This document shows positions 1 to 8,568 of a stretch of 64,000 nt of DNA, piece by piece (position 1 is the first letter of the stretch; each line of letters opens with the position of its first letter). The stretch comes from Pseudarthrobacter raffinosi (GTDB lineage Bacteria; Actinomycetota; Actinomycetes; Actinomycetales; Micrococcaceae), in the NCBI RefSeq assembly GCF_023913735.1, contig NZ_JAMXBH010000018.1:1-64000 (forward strand), read 5' to 3'. The translations under genes and the position numbers were made by a program. Under the pieces are notes generated by a model. The model had not been told where the DNA came from and made no database searches. It saw only the letters and a list, made by a program, of their open reading frames with translations.

Positions 1-728
1 GCGGTGGTCCGGTTCCAGATCCCGGCCGCCTGGTCCGCGGGGAGGTAGGCCGAGAGCCATGCCATCCCGTCCTGATCCGGGGCGTACTCGACCCGACGAT
101 CCAAAACACCCTTTGCGTGCCGCTTCTCGATACTCTCCGTATGGTGGCGTTCCCGCCAGGTGCGGGCCCTGTGACGGAACCGGAACGCCGGCATTTCCCC
201 TGCGGGACAACCACCGGCCGCGTTCGGCGCATCCGGGTCCAGAAAGTGGGCCTCCAGCGACGCGGCACCGGCCGGGTCAAGGGTTGCGGCTTCATCCACC
301 ATGGCCCGCGCGTGCTGCCACGAAATGGTGCCCGCTTGCAGAGCGGACAGCGTCAGCGGCAAAGCGGTCGTCAGCAGTTGTGACTGGTTCAGCAGCGCAC
401 TTGCGGCCCGTTCGCCGATGGCCAGGACGCATGCGATCTCCGCGGTCACCGCCATCTCCTGCGCCTGCACCGGCGCACCTGGCGAAGCGATAGCTTGGGC
501 GGTGTCCGCATATTCCACTGCGGCCCGGGCCTTCAGGGCAGCCATCCGCGCCTCCACTCCCGCGGCGCCGGAGAGGATGTCCAGGCACGTATCACCCAGG
601 CCACGCAAAAGATCAGCCTCCGATGACACTTCAGAACCGGACCCGCCAGCCCCGTTCAGTTCGGAATTCAGCACGGCAATGGCAGCAATGATGTCCGCAT
701 ATGCCTTCGCCACCGCCGCGTTTCCCAT
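1..728 (-). CDS. DUF222 / 13E12-repeat family HNH endonuclease-like protein, C-terminus cut by window edge
   Basis: Reading the minus strand from an ATG at 728 gives an uninterrupted frame (MGNAAVAKAYADIIAAIAVL...) of about 242 codons to the left edge. The alanine-rich helical N-terminus, followed by a stretch with SALQAGTISWQHARAMVDEA and a later run around WRERHHTESIEKRHAKG, is typical of the DUF222 domain of mycobacterial 13E12-repeat proteins. These are multi-copy in Arthrobacter and usually carry an HNH nuclease motif at the C-terminus. That C-terminal part lies outside the window, so nuclease activity cannot be judged here. No strong ribosome binding site precedes the ATG and the frame stays open some way upstream, so the start is approximate. 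Confidence 0.8.
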   Translation of the reverse strand, partial: MGNAAVAKAYADIIAAIAVLNSELNGAGGSGSEVSSEADLLRGLGDTCLDILSGAAGVEARMAALKARAAVEYADTAQAIASPGAPVQAQEMAVTAEIACVLAIGERAASALLNQSQLLTTALPLTLSALQAGTISWQHARAMVDEAATLDPAGAASLEAHFLDPDAPNAAGGCPAGEMPAFRFRHRARTWRERHHTESIEKRHAKGVLDRRVEYAPDQDGMAWLSAYLPADQAAGIWNRTT

Positions 729-974
729 GTTTCCATCATCTAGTGAGGGTCTGACATTTAAGCGAGAATGGATTTCGGGGCGTGTGGCCAAAACGGGAGC
801 CGGTTCTTGGCGATCGATGCAACCGCCCCGGATCATTTCTCCGCCGGGAAACTATCGTCCCCGCTGTCCCCCCCGGCCCGCCTCCTCGGACTGAGACACC
901 GCATCGTGCCGGGATGGCGCCACGAACGACGGCGCGAGGCCCCGCCGTCGCGCGGCACGTGGAAGTATTCAGGT

Positions 975-1475
975 ATGACTATCGATAATGATGCTGCCAA
1001 CACTCCGGCGCCAACGGACTCACAGGGCACAGACGCCGCGGCCGAAGTCAGCCGTGGCTGGTTCCACATCGGGGCCATCATTGTGGATGCCACGCTTCAG
1101 CGCCGCCAGAACTACAACGAAACCGTCAAGCCGCGCGTCGAAGCCCTCGTCGCGGAATGGCCGGATGCCGCCACAACCAGTGGATTCCGCCAGCACCTCG
1201 ATACGGGGAAGCTCTCGGAAGTCATCGACTGGCCATCGCCTGGCCGTCTGGCCCAGATAGAGGACATTACGCAAGTGTTCGAGCGTGAGGGCATCGAAAC
1301 GGTAGCGGAGCTCCGCGGCACGCTCGAGGACCACATCCAGGGTGCGGCCCTCCGGGAAGCCCTTGCGCTAGTGCGGCACGTCAGTCCCAAAACGCTGGAT
1401 TACATTGGCACATTGAGCGGGATCTCAACAGGTGCGGCCGCCGACCGGGCTGCCGGCGTGGAGGACCTGACCTAA
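975..1475 (+). CDS. Hypothetical protein with a possible helix-hairpin-helix-like C-terminus
   Basis: This is a 166-residue protein. An ATG at 975 is preferred over upstream in-frame starts because the upstream residues are arginine/proline-rich shadow sequence. I do not recognise the family. The N-terminal 30 residues are low-complexity and acidic, and the rest is predicted helical. Near residues 138-153 the stretch VSPKTLDYIGTLSGIST resembles the GIGPKTxDYL...GIxT hairpin of helix-hairpin-helix DNA-binding proteins, although the usual first glycines are replaced. A DNA-related role is therefore only a suggestion. The gene stands alone between the truncated HNH gene (divergent) and the small genes at 1501-1959 (convergent). 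Confidence 0.6.
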   Translation: MTIDNDAANTPAPTDSQGTDAAAEVSRGWFHIGAIIVDATLQRRQNYNETVKPRVEALVAEWPDAATTSGFRQHLDTGKLSEVIDWPSPGRLAQIEDITQVFEREGIETVAELRGTLEDHIQGAALREALALVRHVSPKTLDYIGTLSGISTGAAADRAAGVEDLT

Positions 1476-1500
1476 GCGCAGATCGCTTTTAGTCGGCAAG

Positions 1501-1659
1501 TCAGCAAATGCGTTCAGGGCTGTCTGGCCGAAGCCGGAGGACAACCCATAAACCGCAGCGCCGGCAAATGTAGACGGGTTCGATGCCGAGCACATGCAGC
1601 TGCTTGCGACTCATCACCCTGCCGCAGCAGGAGCATCTGCAGGTCCCTTCAGAGTCCAT
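1501..1659 (-). CDS. 52-residue cysteine-rich zinc-ribbon-like protein
   Basis: A short minus-strand frame runs from ATG 1659 to TGA 1501. Cysteines occur as CRCSCC near residues 7-12 and CRRC near residues 34-37, separated by about 22 residues (RVMSRKQLHVLGIEPVYI). Two such pairs are the usual spacing for a small zinc ribbon. The start overlaps the last 11 bases of the thioredoxin-like frame (1649-1959), and no good ribosome binding site precedes the ATG, so translational coupling to that gene is likely. The function is unknown. The regular cysteine spacing and the overlap argue that it is a real gene despite its length. Confidence 0.5.
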   Translation of the reverse strand: MDSEGTCRCSCCGRVMSRKQLHVLGIEPVYICRRCGLWVVLRLRPDSPERIC

Positions 1660-1959
1660 TGTTTTTGAGCGCTTCGGTTATTTGGCTGATCGTCGGAAGA
1701 CCCGCCAGCCCGCTTGGAGTCGCGTATATCCGGCAGGCCAGATCGTCTGCAGTCGCACCGGTCGGAACAATGTCGGACCCATTGAGGGTGATCGTAGGGG
1801 AACCCGCGAATCCCGTGCCCGCCGTATCCGGCGCGGACTCCAGGAGTCGTATGGTCACTGGAATATCGCCGTGTCCCAAGCGGTCAGGGCTGATTCCAGT
1901 CGCTCCTGCGCCTTAGCAAGGTTGGGGCACTCGTCGATGTGGAGCAGTTCGATCCTCAT
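1649..1959 (-). pseudogene. Thioredoxin-like (alkylmercury-lyase-neighbour type) small protein, split by a one-base frameshift
   Basis: From ATG 1959 the frame reads MRIELLHIDECPNLAKAQER and continues for 34 residues to a premature stop. The rest of the protein continues in another frame (LGHGDIPVTIRLLES, then GFAGSPTITLNGSDIVPTG, then DLACRIYATPSGLAGLPT) to TGA 1649. Joined with one added base near 1880 they form a protein of about 103 residues. This matches a small actinobacterial family with an N-terminal HIDECPN segment, a GSPTI strand and an ACR.Y motif, thought to have a thioredoxin-like fold. It is either a recent pseudogene or a one-base sequence error. The 3' end overlaps the start of the zinc-ribbon gene at 1659. 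Confidence 0.65.
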
Positions 1960-2022
1960 AGAATCATTCTCCACCCCCAGCATCAGCCTCCGGGACTCAC
2001 CGGCGGTGTGTGATGTGGACAA

Positions 2023-2056
2023 GCGGACGACGGCGGGACCTCCCGCCGTCGTCCGC
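2023..2056. repeat. Intergenic palindrome, copy 1 (REP-like / terminator-like)
   Basis: A perfect 34-base inverted repeat with core ACGACGGCGGGA, a two-base centre, and the complement. It lies 34 bases beyond the stop of the MFS gene (minus strand). Next to it at 2060-2080 is a second motif, TGGTTGAGCTAGTCGAAACC, which resembles one half of another intergenic repeat I recall from actinobacteria. There is no U-tract, so if it terminates transcription it does so as a bare hairpin. Confidence 0.85.
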
Positions 2057-2090
2057 CCGGTGGTTGAGCTAGTCGAAACCTGCCGCTCGA

Positions 2091-3440
2091 CTACGCCGCG
2101 GCGGAAGCAGGAACCTTCAGGGGCTCCACCTTGCCCAGGACGAACAGGTAGTTCGCGGCTCCGGCCAGCGACACCAATCCGATGACCGCGAGCGGCGCCA
2201 CGTAGGATCCCGTCTGGTCCACCAGGACACCGATCAGGACCGGCGTGAAGATGCCTGCCAGGTTGGAGGCGAAGTTCTGGAGCCCGCCGATGGATCCGAC
2301 GTGGCGGGAGCTCGGGGCAACGTCCGCGGGGAGCGACCAGATGCCGGTGGCGGCGACGGTGAGGCTGGAGTATGCCACCGACAGGAGGGCAAGTGCCATC
2401 CACGCCTCGGGGACCACGGCGGCGAACATGATGACCGAACCGCCGATCAGACCGCCAGCGATGGCGGTCTTCCGGACCCGTGTGACCGAGACCCCGCGCT
2501 GGACGGCCCGGTCGGCAACGTAGCCGGCCAGCCAGCCGAAGGCCACCGCGCAGATGCCCGGGATGGCACCGAAGAGGCCGAGCTTGAGCAGGTCGAAGCC
2601 GCGTTCCTTCACGAGGTAGCTCGGGAAGAAGGTGATGAAGAAGTCGATGGCGCTGTTCAGGCAGAAGAAGCCAAACATCATGCTGAGGATGGTGCGGTAT
2701 TTGAACAGTGAGCGCCAGGGGAGCTTCGCTGCGTCGGCGTCGTCGTTCGCTGCGCTCCGGGCACCGCCTCCCCGGATGTAGGCCCGCTCCTCGTCATTGG
2801 CCGTCGGGTGGTCCTCGGGGCTCCGGTACATCTTCCACCACACAACAGCCCAGATCAGGCCGGCAATCCCAATGATGATGAAGACCGCGTGCCAGGACGT
2901 GAAGGCGACGATCAACGTGACGATCGGCAGCGCGATGACCGCACCTACACGGGAGCCTGAATCCCAGATGCTGGTGGCAAAGGCCCGTTCGCGGACCGGG
3001 AACCAGGTGGCCACCACCTTGGCGGCGGTGCTGGGGGCCGGACTTTCACCGACACCGAGCAGGAACCGCGCGGCGAACAGCGACCAGAAATTCTGCGCAA
3101 AGGCGGTGACCATGGTGAACACGGACCACCAAACCGCTGCCAGGGTGAAGGACTTCCGCGGCCCAACCTTGTCGACGTACCACCCGGCGGCCAGCTGGCA
3201 GAAGTCATACGCCCAGAAGAAGGCGGCAAAAATGAGGCCCTGCTGGGTTGCCGAGAGCTCAAAATCCTTACCCATAAACGGCAGGGCAACGCTGAGGCTT
3301 GAGCGGTCAAGGTAGTTAATACTGAGCCCGATGAACGCGAGCCAGATGATCACCCAGCGCTTGCGGGTCATGGTGCGGGGAGCCTTGGACGAAAGATTGG
3401 GGGAAGAGTTGGGGGCGAGCCTGCTGCCTAGGACAGTCAT
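2091..3440 (-). CDS. MFS transporter, ACS-type (sugar-acid:H+ symporter-like)
   Basis: A 449-residue membrane protein with about 12 predicted transmembrane segments. The first is WVIIWLAFIGLSINYLDRSSLSVALPF, where the NYLDRSxLSVA stretch is typical of the anion:cation symporter family (hexuronate, galactonate and glucarate transporters). GVGESPAPSTAAKVVATWFP near residues 125-145 is the family's second conserved loop. The start ATG 3440 is preceded by AAAGGAG at good spacing. The gene is divergent from the GntR regulator and has the same promoter/operator as the L-fuconate dehydratase operon. It is therefore the likely uptake route for L-fuconate, D-arabinonate or a related sugar acid. The substrate is inferred from context. 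Confidence 0.85.
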   Translation of the reverse strand: MTVLGSRLAPNSSPNLSSKAPRTMTRKRWVIIWLAFIGLSINYLDRSSLSVALPFMGKDFELSATQQGLIFAAFFWAYDFCQLAAGWYVDKVGPRKSFTLAAVWWSVFTMVTAFAQNFWSLFAARFLLGVGESPAPSTAAKVVATWFPVRERAFATSIWDSGSRVGAVIALPIVTLIVAFTSWHAVFIIIGIAGLIWAVVWWKMYRSPEDHPTANDEERAYIRGGGARSAANDDADAAKLPWRSLFKYRTILSMMFGFFCLNSAIDFFITFFPSYLVKERGFDLLKLGLFGAIPGICAVAFGWLAGYVADRAVQRGVSVTRVRKTAIAGGLIGGSVIMFAAVVPEAWMALALLSVAYSSLTVAATGIWSLPADVAPSSRHVGSIGGLQNFASNLAGIFTPVLIGVLVDQTGSYVAPLAVIGLVSLAGAANYLFVLGKVEPLKVPASAAA

Positions 3441-3515
3441 ACCGTCTCCTTTGACGTAAACGTGGCTTTCGGGTGCCTGGACACCGGGGAAGACGCCGAG
3501 GATTCCGGCGCAAGA

Positions 3516-3562
3516 TCATGTAGGAATCGGAATAATCATATAGTTAATGTGATCCAGAGCAA
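3516..3562 (-). promoter_or_regulatory. Promoter and two operator boxes for the MFS gene
   Basis: On the minus strand a -35 TTGCTC (3562-3557) is followed by 16 bases and a -10 TATGAT (3540-3535). The -10 lies inside the box CTATATGA. A second box, TTCCTACATGA (3526-3516), follows 20 bases downstream. The same arrangement occurs at 4435-4482 and 10337-10383. The boxes are the proposed binding sites of the adjacent GntR/FCD regulator, which would block polymerase at the -10. Confidence 0.7.
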
Positions 3563-3655
3563 CTTTTGGAAGAAAACGCCCCACCCCCGGCCGCTCCCAC
3601 CCGTGGAATATGATTCCCACAGCGACTCCACCAACCAGCACAAAGAGGTAACCGC

Positions 3656-4387
3656 GTGCCCACACGTCAATCATCCGATGCATCCAAAGGCAAGGCAGCC
3701 GTAAGTGACGTCTACGCCTCCATGCGGGCCTCCATCCTCAAGGGCGAAATCGCACCCGGCGCACGGATCAATATTGATGCGGTCTCCCGCAGCCTGGGCG
3801 TCTCACAGACCCCGGTCCGCGAAGTGCTGCAACGGCTGGAGGGTGACAACCTGGTGGTCTACAGCCCCGGCCGAGGATACAGCACCACGCCGCTGCTGGA
3901 CCTACCCGCGCTGCGATCGCTCTTTGAGTTCCGGCTGCTGGTGGAACCGTGGGCCGCGCGGTCCGCGGCCGTGGACCGCCTCGCCAACCCAGCCGCGGCC
4001 TTGGAGAAGGAACTGTCGGCCATCCGCAACTCCATGAAGACCACCAGCGGCGACGCTCGGCAGGACCTCGTGGCCCATGACACCCGCTTCCATGACACCA
4101 TCCTGCTGGCAGCCGGGAACCCGGTAGTCCAGCACGCCTACGCCCAGACCCACTGCCACCTGCACACCTTCCGCCTCTACCCGGCAGACATCGACGGCGC
4201 CATCACCATCGCCGAGCACGCCACCGTACGGGAGGCCATCGCGTCCTGCCTGCCCGACCGCGCCGAGGAGGCCATGGCCCAGCACATCAGGAACTCCTTC
4301 GCCCGGTTCGCCAAGGCCTTCGAAGGCACGGCAGACCTCTCGCCGCTGGAGAACGGCGGACCACCAAGAAGGCATATCGTCACCTGA
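3656..4387 (+). CDS. GntR-family transcriptional regulator, FadR/FCD subfamily
   Basis: A 243-residue protein beginning at GTG 3656 behind AAAGAGG. The N-terminal winged helix-turn-helix spans about residues 15-80, including PGARINIDAVSRSLGVSQTP and VREVLQRLEGDNLVVYSPGRGY. The rest is the all-helical FCD ligand-binding domain, with the metal-site histidines and aspartate expected of the family (HDTRFHDTIL near 140, HCHLHTFR near 165, H near 190 and 213). FCD regulators usually bind small carboxylates. Its position between the MFS and fuconate dehydratase genes, and the shared operators on three nearby promoters, make it the probable local repressor that responds to a sugar acid. Confidence 0.85.
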   Translation: MPTRQSSDASKGKAAVSDVYASMRASILKGEIAPGARINIDAVSRSLGVSQTPVREVLQRLEGDNLVVYSPGRGYSTTPLLDLPALRSLFEFRLLVEPWAARSAAVDRLANPAAALEKELSAIRNSMKTTSGDARQDLVAHDTRFHDTILLAAGNPVVQHAYAQTHCHLHTFRLYPADIDGAITIAEHATVREAIASCLPDRAEEAMAQHIRNSFARFAKAFEGTADLSPLENGGPPRRHIVT

Positions 4388-4391
4388 AATC

Positions 4392-4425
4392 GAAGCTCCG
4401 GCCTGCTGGCCGGGGCTTCTTTTTT
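4392..4425 (+). terminator. Rho-independent terminator after the GntR gene
   Basis: GAAGC(T)CCGGCC - short loop - GGCCGGGGCTTC followed by a run of six T. It starts five bases beyond the GntR stop codon. This is the only classic hairpin-plus-T-tract terminator I see in the window. Confidence 0.85.
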
Positions 4426-4434
4426 CTCGGGCAC

Positions 4435-4482
4435 TTGATCTGAGTCACCGTTCCTATATGATTATGAGAATTCATATAGGAA
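4435..4482 (+). promoter_or_regulatory. Promoter and inverted operator for the L-fuconate dehydratase operon
   Basis: -35 TTGATC (4435-4440), 16-base spacer, -10 TATGAT (4457-4462). TTCCTATATGA at 4451-4461 and its perfect inverted copy TCATATAGGAA at 4472-4482 form an operator that covers the -10 and the probable start site, with box starts 21 bases apart. The first box, the -10 and parts of the spacer (CTGnGTCAC) are shared with the promoters at 3516-3562 and 10337-10383. Confidence 0.75.
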
Positions 4483-4523
4483 TTGTGTTCACGAATTGAA
4501 TTGACCAGAGAGAGAAGAAACCC

Positions 4524-5870
4524 ATGACCTCCATCATTTCCATCCACACCCAAGACGTGCGGTTCCCCACGTCCCTGGAGCTCGACGGTTCCGACGCGGT
4601 CAACGTTGACCCGGACTACTCCGCTGCGTACGTCGTCATCCGCACCGACGCGGGCGACGAAGGCCACGGCTTTGTTTTCACCTGCGGACGCGGCAACGAA
4701 ATCCTCACGCACGCCATTGACGCCTATGCCGGCCTGCTCCTCGGCCGGGACATCGATGAACTGATCTACGACCTCGGTGGCGCGTCGAAGCGCCTCATCC
4801 ACGATTCCCAGCTGCGCTGGCTCGGCCCGGAGAAGGGCGTCACACAGATGGCGGCCGGCGCCCTCGTCAGTGCACTCTGGGACATCCGCGCACGGCGCGA
4901 GAACAAGCCCCTGTGGCTCCTGCTCAGCGAGATGCCCGCCGAAGAAATCGTCGACGTCGTAGATTTCACACACATCCGCGACGCTCTCAGCCCCCAGCAG
5001 GCACTGGACATCCTGCGCGCCGGCGAAGACGGAAAGGCCGCCCGGATCGCCGCCCTGAAGGTGGACGGCTACCCCGCCTACACCACCTCGCCGGGCTGGC
5101 TGGGCTACAGCGACGAGAAGCTCGTCCGGCTGAGCAAGGAAGCCGCCGCGGACGGCTTCTCCATGATCAAGCTGAAGGTGGGCGGCGACATCAATGACGA
5201 CCGCCGCCGCATGGCCTTGGCCCGTAAGGCCGTGGGCGACCTCCCGATCGCCATCGACGCCAACCAGCGGTGGGAGGTCTCCGAGGCCATCGAGTGGGTC
5301 AACCAGCTCTCCGAGTTCAACCCCTACTGGATCGAAGAACCCACCAGCACGGACGACATCCTGGGCCACGCGGAGATCCGGAAGGGCGTTGCCCCCGTCC
5401 GCGTCGCCACCGGCGAGGCCGTCGCCAGCCGCATCGTGTTCAAGCAGCTGCTCCAGGCCGGTTCCATCGACGTCCTCCAGCTGGATTCCACCCGTGTGGG
5501 CGGCGTCAACGAGAACATCGCCAACCTCCTGCTCGCTGCCCGCTTCAACGTACCGGTTTGCCCGCACGCCGGCGGCGTGGGGCTGTGCGAACTCGTCCAG
5601 CACTTCTCCTTCTTCGACTACGCGGCCATCACAGGAAGCCAGGACGGCCGGATGATCGAGTACGTTGACCACCTGCACGAGCACTTCGCCGAGCCGGTCC
5701 GCATCGTCAACGGCCGCTACGCCGCCCCGGAACTCCCGGGCACCGGCGCCGAAATGCTCAGCGCCTCCCGGGCCCGCTGGGAGTTCCCCGCCGGCGCCGG
5801 ATGGCTCGAAGTGGGCGACCGCGCCGCGGTTACGGGCGCCTCCGTGACCGGAGCCGGTGCTCTCCGATGA
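4524..5870 (+). CDS. L-fuconate dehydratase (enolase superfamily)
   Basis: Converts L-fuconate to 2-keto-3-deoxy-L-fuconate; characterised relatives also accept D-arabinonate and L-galactonate. The 448-residue length fits the family. Enolase-superfamily catalytic elements are visible: K216/K218 in MIKLKVGGD, metal ligands D245 (DANQRW), E271 (WIEEPT) and E298 (ATGEAV), and H348 ([15 protein letters not shown]). The stretch [15 protein letters not shown] near 186-200 is characteristic of fuconate dehydratases. The start ATG 4524 follows AGAGAGAAG. It is the first gene of a five-gene operon in which each next start overlaps the previous stop as ATGA. Regulation is by the operator at 4451-4482. 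Confidence 0.88.
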   Translation: MTSIISIHTQDVRFPTSLELDGSDAVNVDPDYSAAYVVIRTDAGDEGHGFVFTCGRGNEILTHAIDAYAGLLLGRDIDELIYDLGGASKRLIHDSQLRWLGPEKGVTQMAAGALVSALWDIRARRENKPLWLLLSEMPAEEIVDVVDFTHIRDALSPQQALDILRAGEDGKAARIAALKVDGYPAYTTSPGWLGYSDEKLVRLSKEAAADGFSMIKLKVGGDINDDRRRMALARKAVGDLPIAIDANQRWEVSEAIEWVNQLSEFNPYWIEEPTSTDDILGHAEIRKGVAPVRVATGEAVASRIVFKQLLQAGSIDVLQLDSTRVGGVNENIANLLLAARFNVPVCPHAGGVGLCELVQHFSFFDYAAITGSQDGRMIEYVDHLHEHFAEPVRIVNGRYAAPELPGTGAEMLSASRARWEFPAGAGWLEVGDRAAVTGASVTGAGALR

Positions 5871-7366
5871 CAACCACGGTCCATGACCTCAACGCGAGTG
5901 TCGACGCCGCCCACGCAGCCTTCGAAAAGGGCCGCACCGCAGACCCCGGCACCCGCGCAGCCTGGCTGGAGGCGATAGCGGCCGCGCTGGAGAACGACGC
6001 CGATGCGCTGGTGGAAATCGCCGCTCAGGAAACCCACCTGGGCGATCCACGGCTCCGGGGCGAGCTGAAACGCACGGTCTTCCAGCTCAGGCTCTTCGCC
6101 ACGGAAGTCCGCGCCGGCGAGCACTTCGACGCCACCATCGATCACGTGGACGCGGACTGGGGCATGGGCCCGCGGCCGGATCTGCGCCGGCTCAACGTGC
6201 CCATCGGCGTGGTGGGCGTCTTCGGAGCCTCCAACTTCCCCTTCGCCTTCAGCGTGATGGGCGGCGACAGCGCCTCGGCACTGGCCGCCGGGTGCGCCGT
6301 GGTGCACAAGGCACACGACGGGCACCGGAACCTCGCGCTCCGCACCGCCGAGACCGTCATCGCCGCGCTGGATGCCGCCGGAGCCCCTTCCGGGCTGTTC
6401 TCGCTCGTCACCGGCCGGCCTGCCGCGGAGGCTCTGGTGGACCATCCTGCCGTGAAGGCCATCGGGTTCACGGGTTCGACGGCGGGCGGCCGGGCACTGT
6501 TCAACCGTGCCGCCGCCCGGCCCGAACCGATTCCCTTCTTCGGCGAACTGGGCGGCATCAACGCCGTGTTCGTCACCGAGAACGCCTGGGCGGTGCGGCG
6601 CGACGAAATCCTCAGCGGATACGCCGCTTCATTCACCATGGGAATGGGCCAGTTCTGCACCAAGCCGGGGCTGCTGTTTGTTCCGGCTGGAGAGGCCGAC
6701 GGCGTCCGGCAGGTTCTGAGCGCCGCGCTGGCGGACTTTGCCGCAGCACGGCTGCTGAGCCCGCGGTTGCACGAGGGCTACCGGCAGTCCGTGCAGGATC
6801 TGCGCGGCACTACCGGCGTGGAGGTTCTAGTGGAAGGAGACTTCGACGAGGCACCGGCGCCAACCGTGCTCCACACGACTTCCGCGGCTGTCCGCAGTGT
6901 TCCGTCAATTCTGCGGCAGGAAATGTTCGGGCCCGCCAGCCTGGTGGTGGAGTACGGCGACGAATCGGAACTCCTGGAACTCACCGGACTGCTGGAGGGA
7001 CAGCTGACCACCACGCTCCAGGCGGAGCCGGAGGATGACGTGTCAGAACTGGCCGCACGGCTGACGGACATCAGCGGCCGGGTCCTCTGGAACGGCTGGC
7101 CCACGGGGGTCACGGTCAGCTACGCCCAGCACCACGGTGGACCGTACCCCGCCACAACATCGGCCACCACCTCGGTAGGAACGGCCGCGATCCGGCGCTT
7201 CCTCCGGCCTGTGGCCTACCAGTCGTTCCCGGAAGGTCGCCTGCCCGAACCTCTGCAGGACGCCAATCCCTGGCGGGTTCCGCAGCGAGTGGATGGGGTG
7301 TGGCAGCGGCCCGTCCGGCAGGGACAGACTGCAGTCCAGACTGCAGGAATCGAGGTCCGGCCATGA
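5867..7366 (+). CDS. NADP-type aldehyde dehydrogenase, probable 2-oxoglutarate semialdehyde dehydrogenase
   Basis: A 499-residue ALDH-superfamily enzyme. The start ATG 5867 overlaps the dehydratase stop by ATGA. The region [17 protein letters not shown] is the cofactor-binding segment, GSTAGGR the NAD(P) glycine loop, E227 (FFGELGG) the general base and C264 (GQFCTKPG) the nucleophile. The long form with GQFCTKPG resembles the ketoglutarate-semialdehyde dehydrogenases of sugar-acid and hydroxyproline pathways. Next to a FAH-family 2-keto-3-deoxy-acid dehydratase candidate, the expected step is oxidation of 2-oxoglutarate semialdehyde to 2-oxoglutarate. Lactaldehyde oxidation is a less likely alternative. 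Confidence 0.8.
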   Translation: MTTTVHDLNASVDAAHAAFEKGRTADPGTRAAWLEAIAAALENDADALVEIAAQETHLGDPRLRGELKRTVFQLRLFATEVRAGEHFDATIDHVDADWGMGPRPDLRRLNVPIGVVGVFGASNFPFAFSVMGGDSASALAAGCAVVHKAHDGHRNLALRTAETVIAALDAAGAPSGLFSLVTGRPAAEALVDHPAVKAIGFTGSTAGGRALFNRAAARPEPIPFFGELGGINAVFVTENAWAVRRDEILSGYAASFTMGMGQFCTKPGLLFVPAGEADGVRQVLSAALADFAAARLLSPRLHEGYRQSVQDLRGTTGVEVLVEGDFDEAPAPTVLHTTSAAVRSVPSILRQEMFGPASLVVEYGDESELLELTGLLEGQLTTTLQAEPEDDVSELAARLTDISGRVLWNGWPTGVTVSYAQHHGGPYPATTSATTSVGTAAIRRFLRPVAYQSFPEGRLPEPLQDANPWRVPQRVDGVWQRPVRQGQTAVQTAGIEVRP

Positions 7367-8568
7367 GCGCCGCATTGGACCTCGGCGGGGCCTCGGTACT
7401 CCCGGACGACGCGGCACGGGCACTCCTGATCGGCCGCGTCTGGGACGTTGAAACCGGCGGACCACGCGTGGTCGCCGTCCAGGAGCAGGACGTCTTCGAC
7501 CTCCAGCATCTGGCCGAAACCGTCTCCGAGCTCCTGGAACGGCCGGATCTCGTGGCCGCCGTCCGCGCCGCGATGACACTGCCCCGGTGGAAGACCAGCG
7601 AGATCATTCACGCGTCGCTGACGCAGGACGCGGCTCGCCCTCATTTCCTGGCTCCCGTGGATCTCCAGGTCATCAAGGCCTGCGGCGTGACGTTTGTGGA
7701 CAGCATGATCGAACGGGTCATCGAGGAGCGTTGCGGCGGAGACGCCAGCCGCGCGGCCGAGATGCGGGAACTGGTGGGCCGTGCCCTCGGCGGCAGCATC
7801 AGCTCCATCCGGCCCGGCTCCCCCGCGGCTGCCGAAGCCAAGAAGGTGCTCATCGCCGAAGGCCTCTGGTCGCAGTACTTGGAGGTCGGGATCGGGCCGG
7901 ATCCCGAGGTCTTCACGAAGGCCCCGGTGCTCTCGTCGGTGGGGCTGGGCGCGGCGGTCGGGATCCCTGCGTTCTCCTCCTGGAACAACCCGGAACCGGA
8001 ACTGGTGCTGATTGCCACCTCGGCCGGCACAGTTGTGGGCGCAACCCTGGGCAACGACGTGAACCTCCGCGACGTGGAGGGCCGGAGTGCCCTGCTGCTG
8101 GGGAAGGCGAAGGACAACAACGCGTCCAGCGCCCTAGGTCCATTGATCCGGTTGTTCGACGACGGCTTCACCCTGGAGACGCTGCGCCAGGAGGAAATCC
8201 TGCTGCGCGTCGAAGGCCGGGAAGGCTACTCACTGGAGGGACGCAATTCCGTGTCCCGGATCAGCCGTCCGTTCGAAGAGCTCGTCGCCGCGACGGTTGG
8301 GAAGCACCACCAGTACCCGGACGGCTTTGCACTGTTCACCGGCACTCTCTTCGCGCCAACGCAGGACAGGGACCATCCGGGACAGGGGTTCACGCACCAC
8401 ATGGGCGATACGGTGACCATCCGCAGCCGCCACCTCGGGGCCCTCATAAACGTCGTGGGGGCGGCGGAACAGTTGCCGGAATGGTCGTTTGGCCTGCGGC
8501 AGCTGTTCGGCTATCTTCATGCCCAACGCGAAGTCCGCGCATCAAGCAGTAAGGAATATGCCTCATGA
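7363..8568 (+). CDS. FAH-family enzyme, candidate 2-keto-3-deoxy-pentonate (D-arabinonate) dehydratase
   Basis: A 401-residue protein starting at ATG 7363 (ATGA overlap with the dehydrogenase). It belongs to the longer fumarylacetoacetate-hydrolase-like group, with a divergent N-terminal half (KACGVTFVDSMIERVIEERCGG) and a C-terminal catalytic domain (PEPELVLIATSAGTVVGATLGNDVNLRDVEGRS, where the E.E pair and D are likely metal ligands). Members of this superfamily dehydrate 2-keto-3-deoxy-arabinonate to 2-oxoglutarate semialdehyde. Pairing with the aldehyde dehydrogenase upstream supports that role. The reaction is inferred from family and context. The alternative is a C-C hydrolase on a diketo acid. 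Confidence 0.7.
   Translation: MSAALDLGGASVLPDDAARALLIGRVWDVETGGPRVVAVQEQDVFDLQHLAETVSELLERPDLVAAVRAAMTLPRWKTSEIIHASLTQDAARPHFLAPVDLQVIKACGVTFVDSMIERVIEERCGGDASRAAEMRELVGRALGGSISSIRPGSPAAAEAKKVLIAEGLWSQYLEVGIGPDPEVFTKAPVLSSVGLGAAVGIPAFSSWNNPEPELVLIATSAGTVVGATLGNDVNLRDVEGRSALLLGKAKDNNASSALGPLIRLFDDGFTLETLRQEEILLRVEGREGYSLEGRNSVSRISRPFEELVAATVGKHHQYPDGFALFTGTLFAPTQDRDHPGQGFTHHMGDTVTIRSRHLGALINVVGAAEQLPEWSFGLRQLFGYLHAQREVRASSSKEYAS

Noticed and set aside
4380..5873. Long minus-strand open frame of 497 codons opposite the fuconate dehydratase gene
   Set aside because: Its protein is a low-complexity Gly/Val/Asp/Glu-rich product that is the frame shadow of a high-GC gene; the plus strand encodes a complete enzyme with all catalytic residues.
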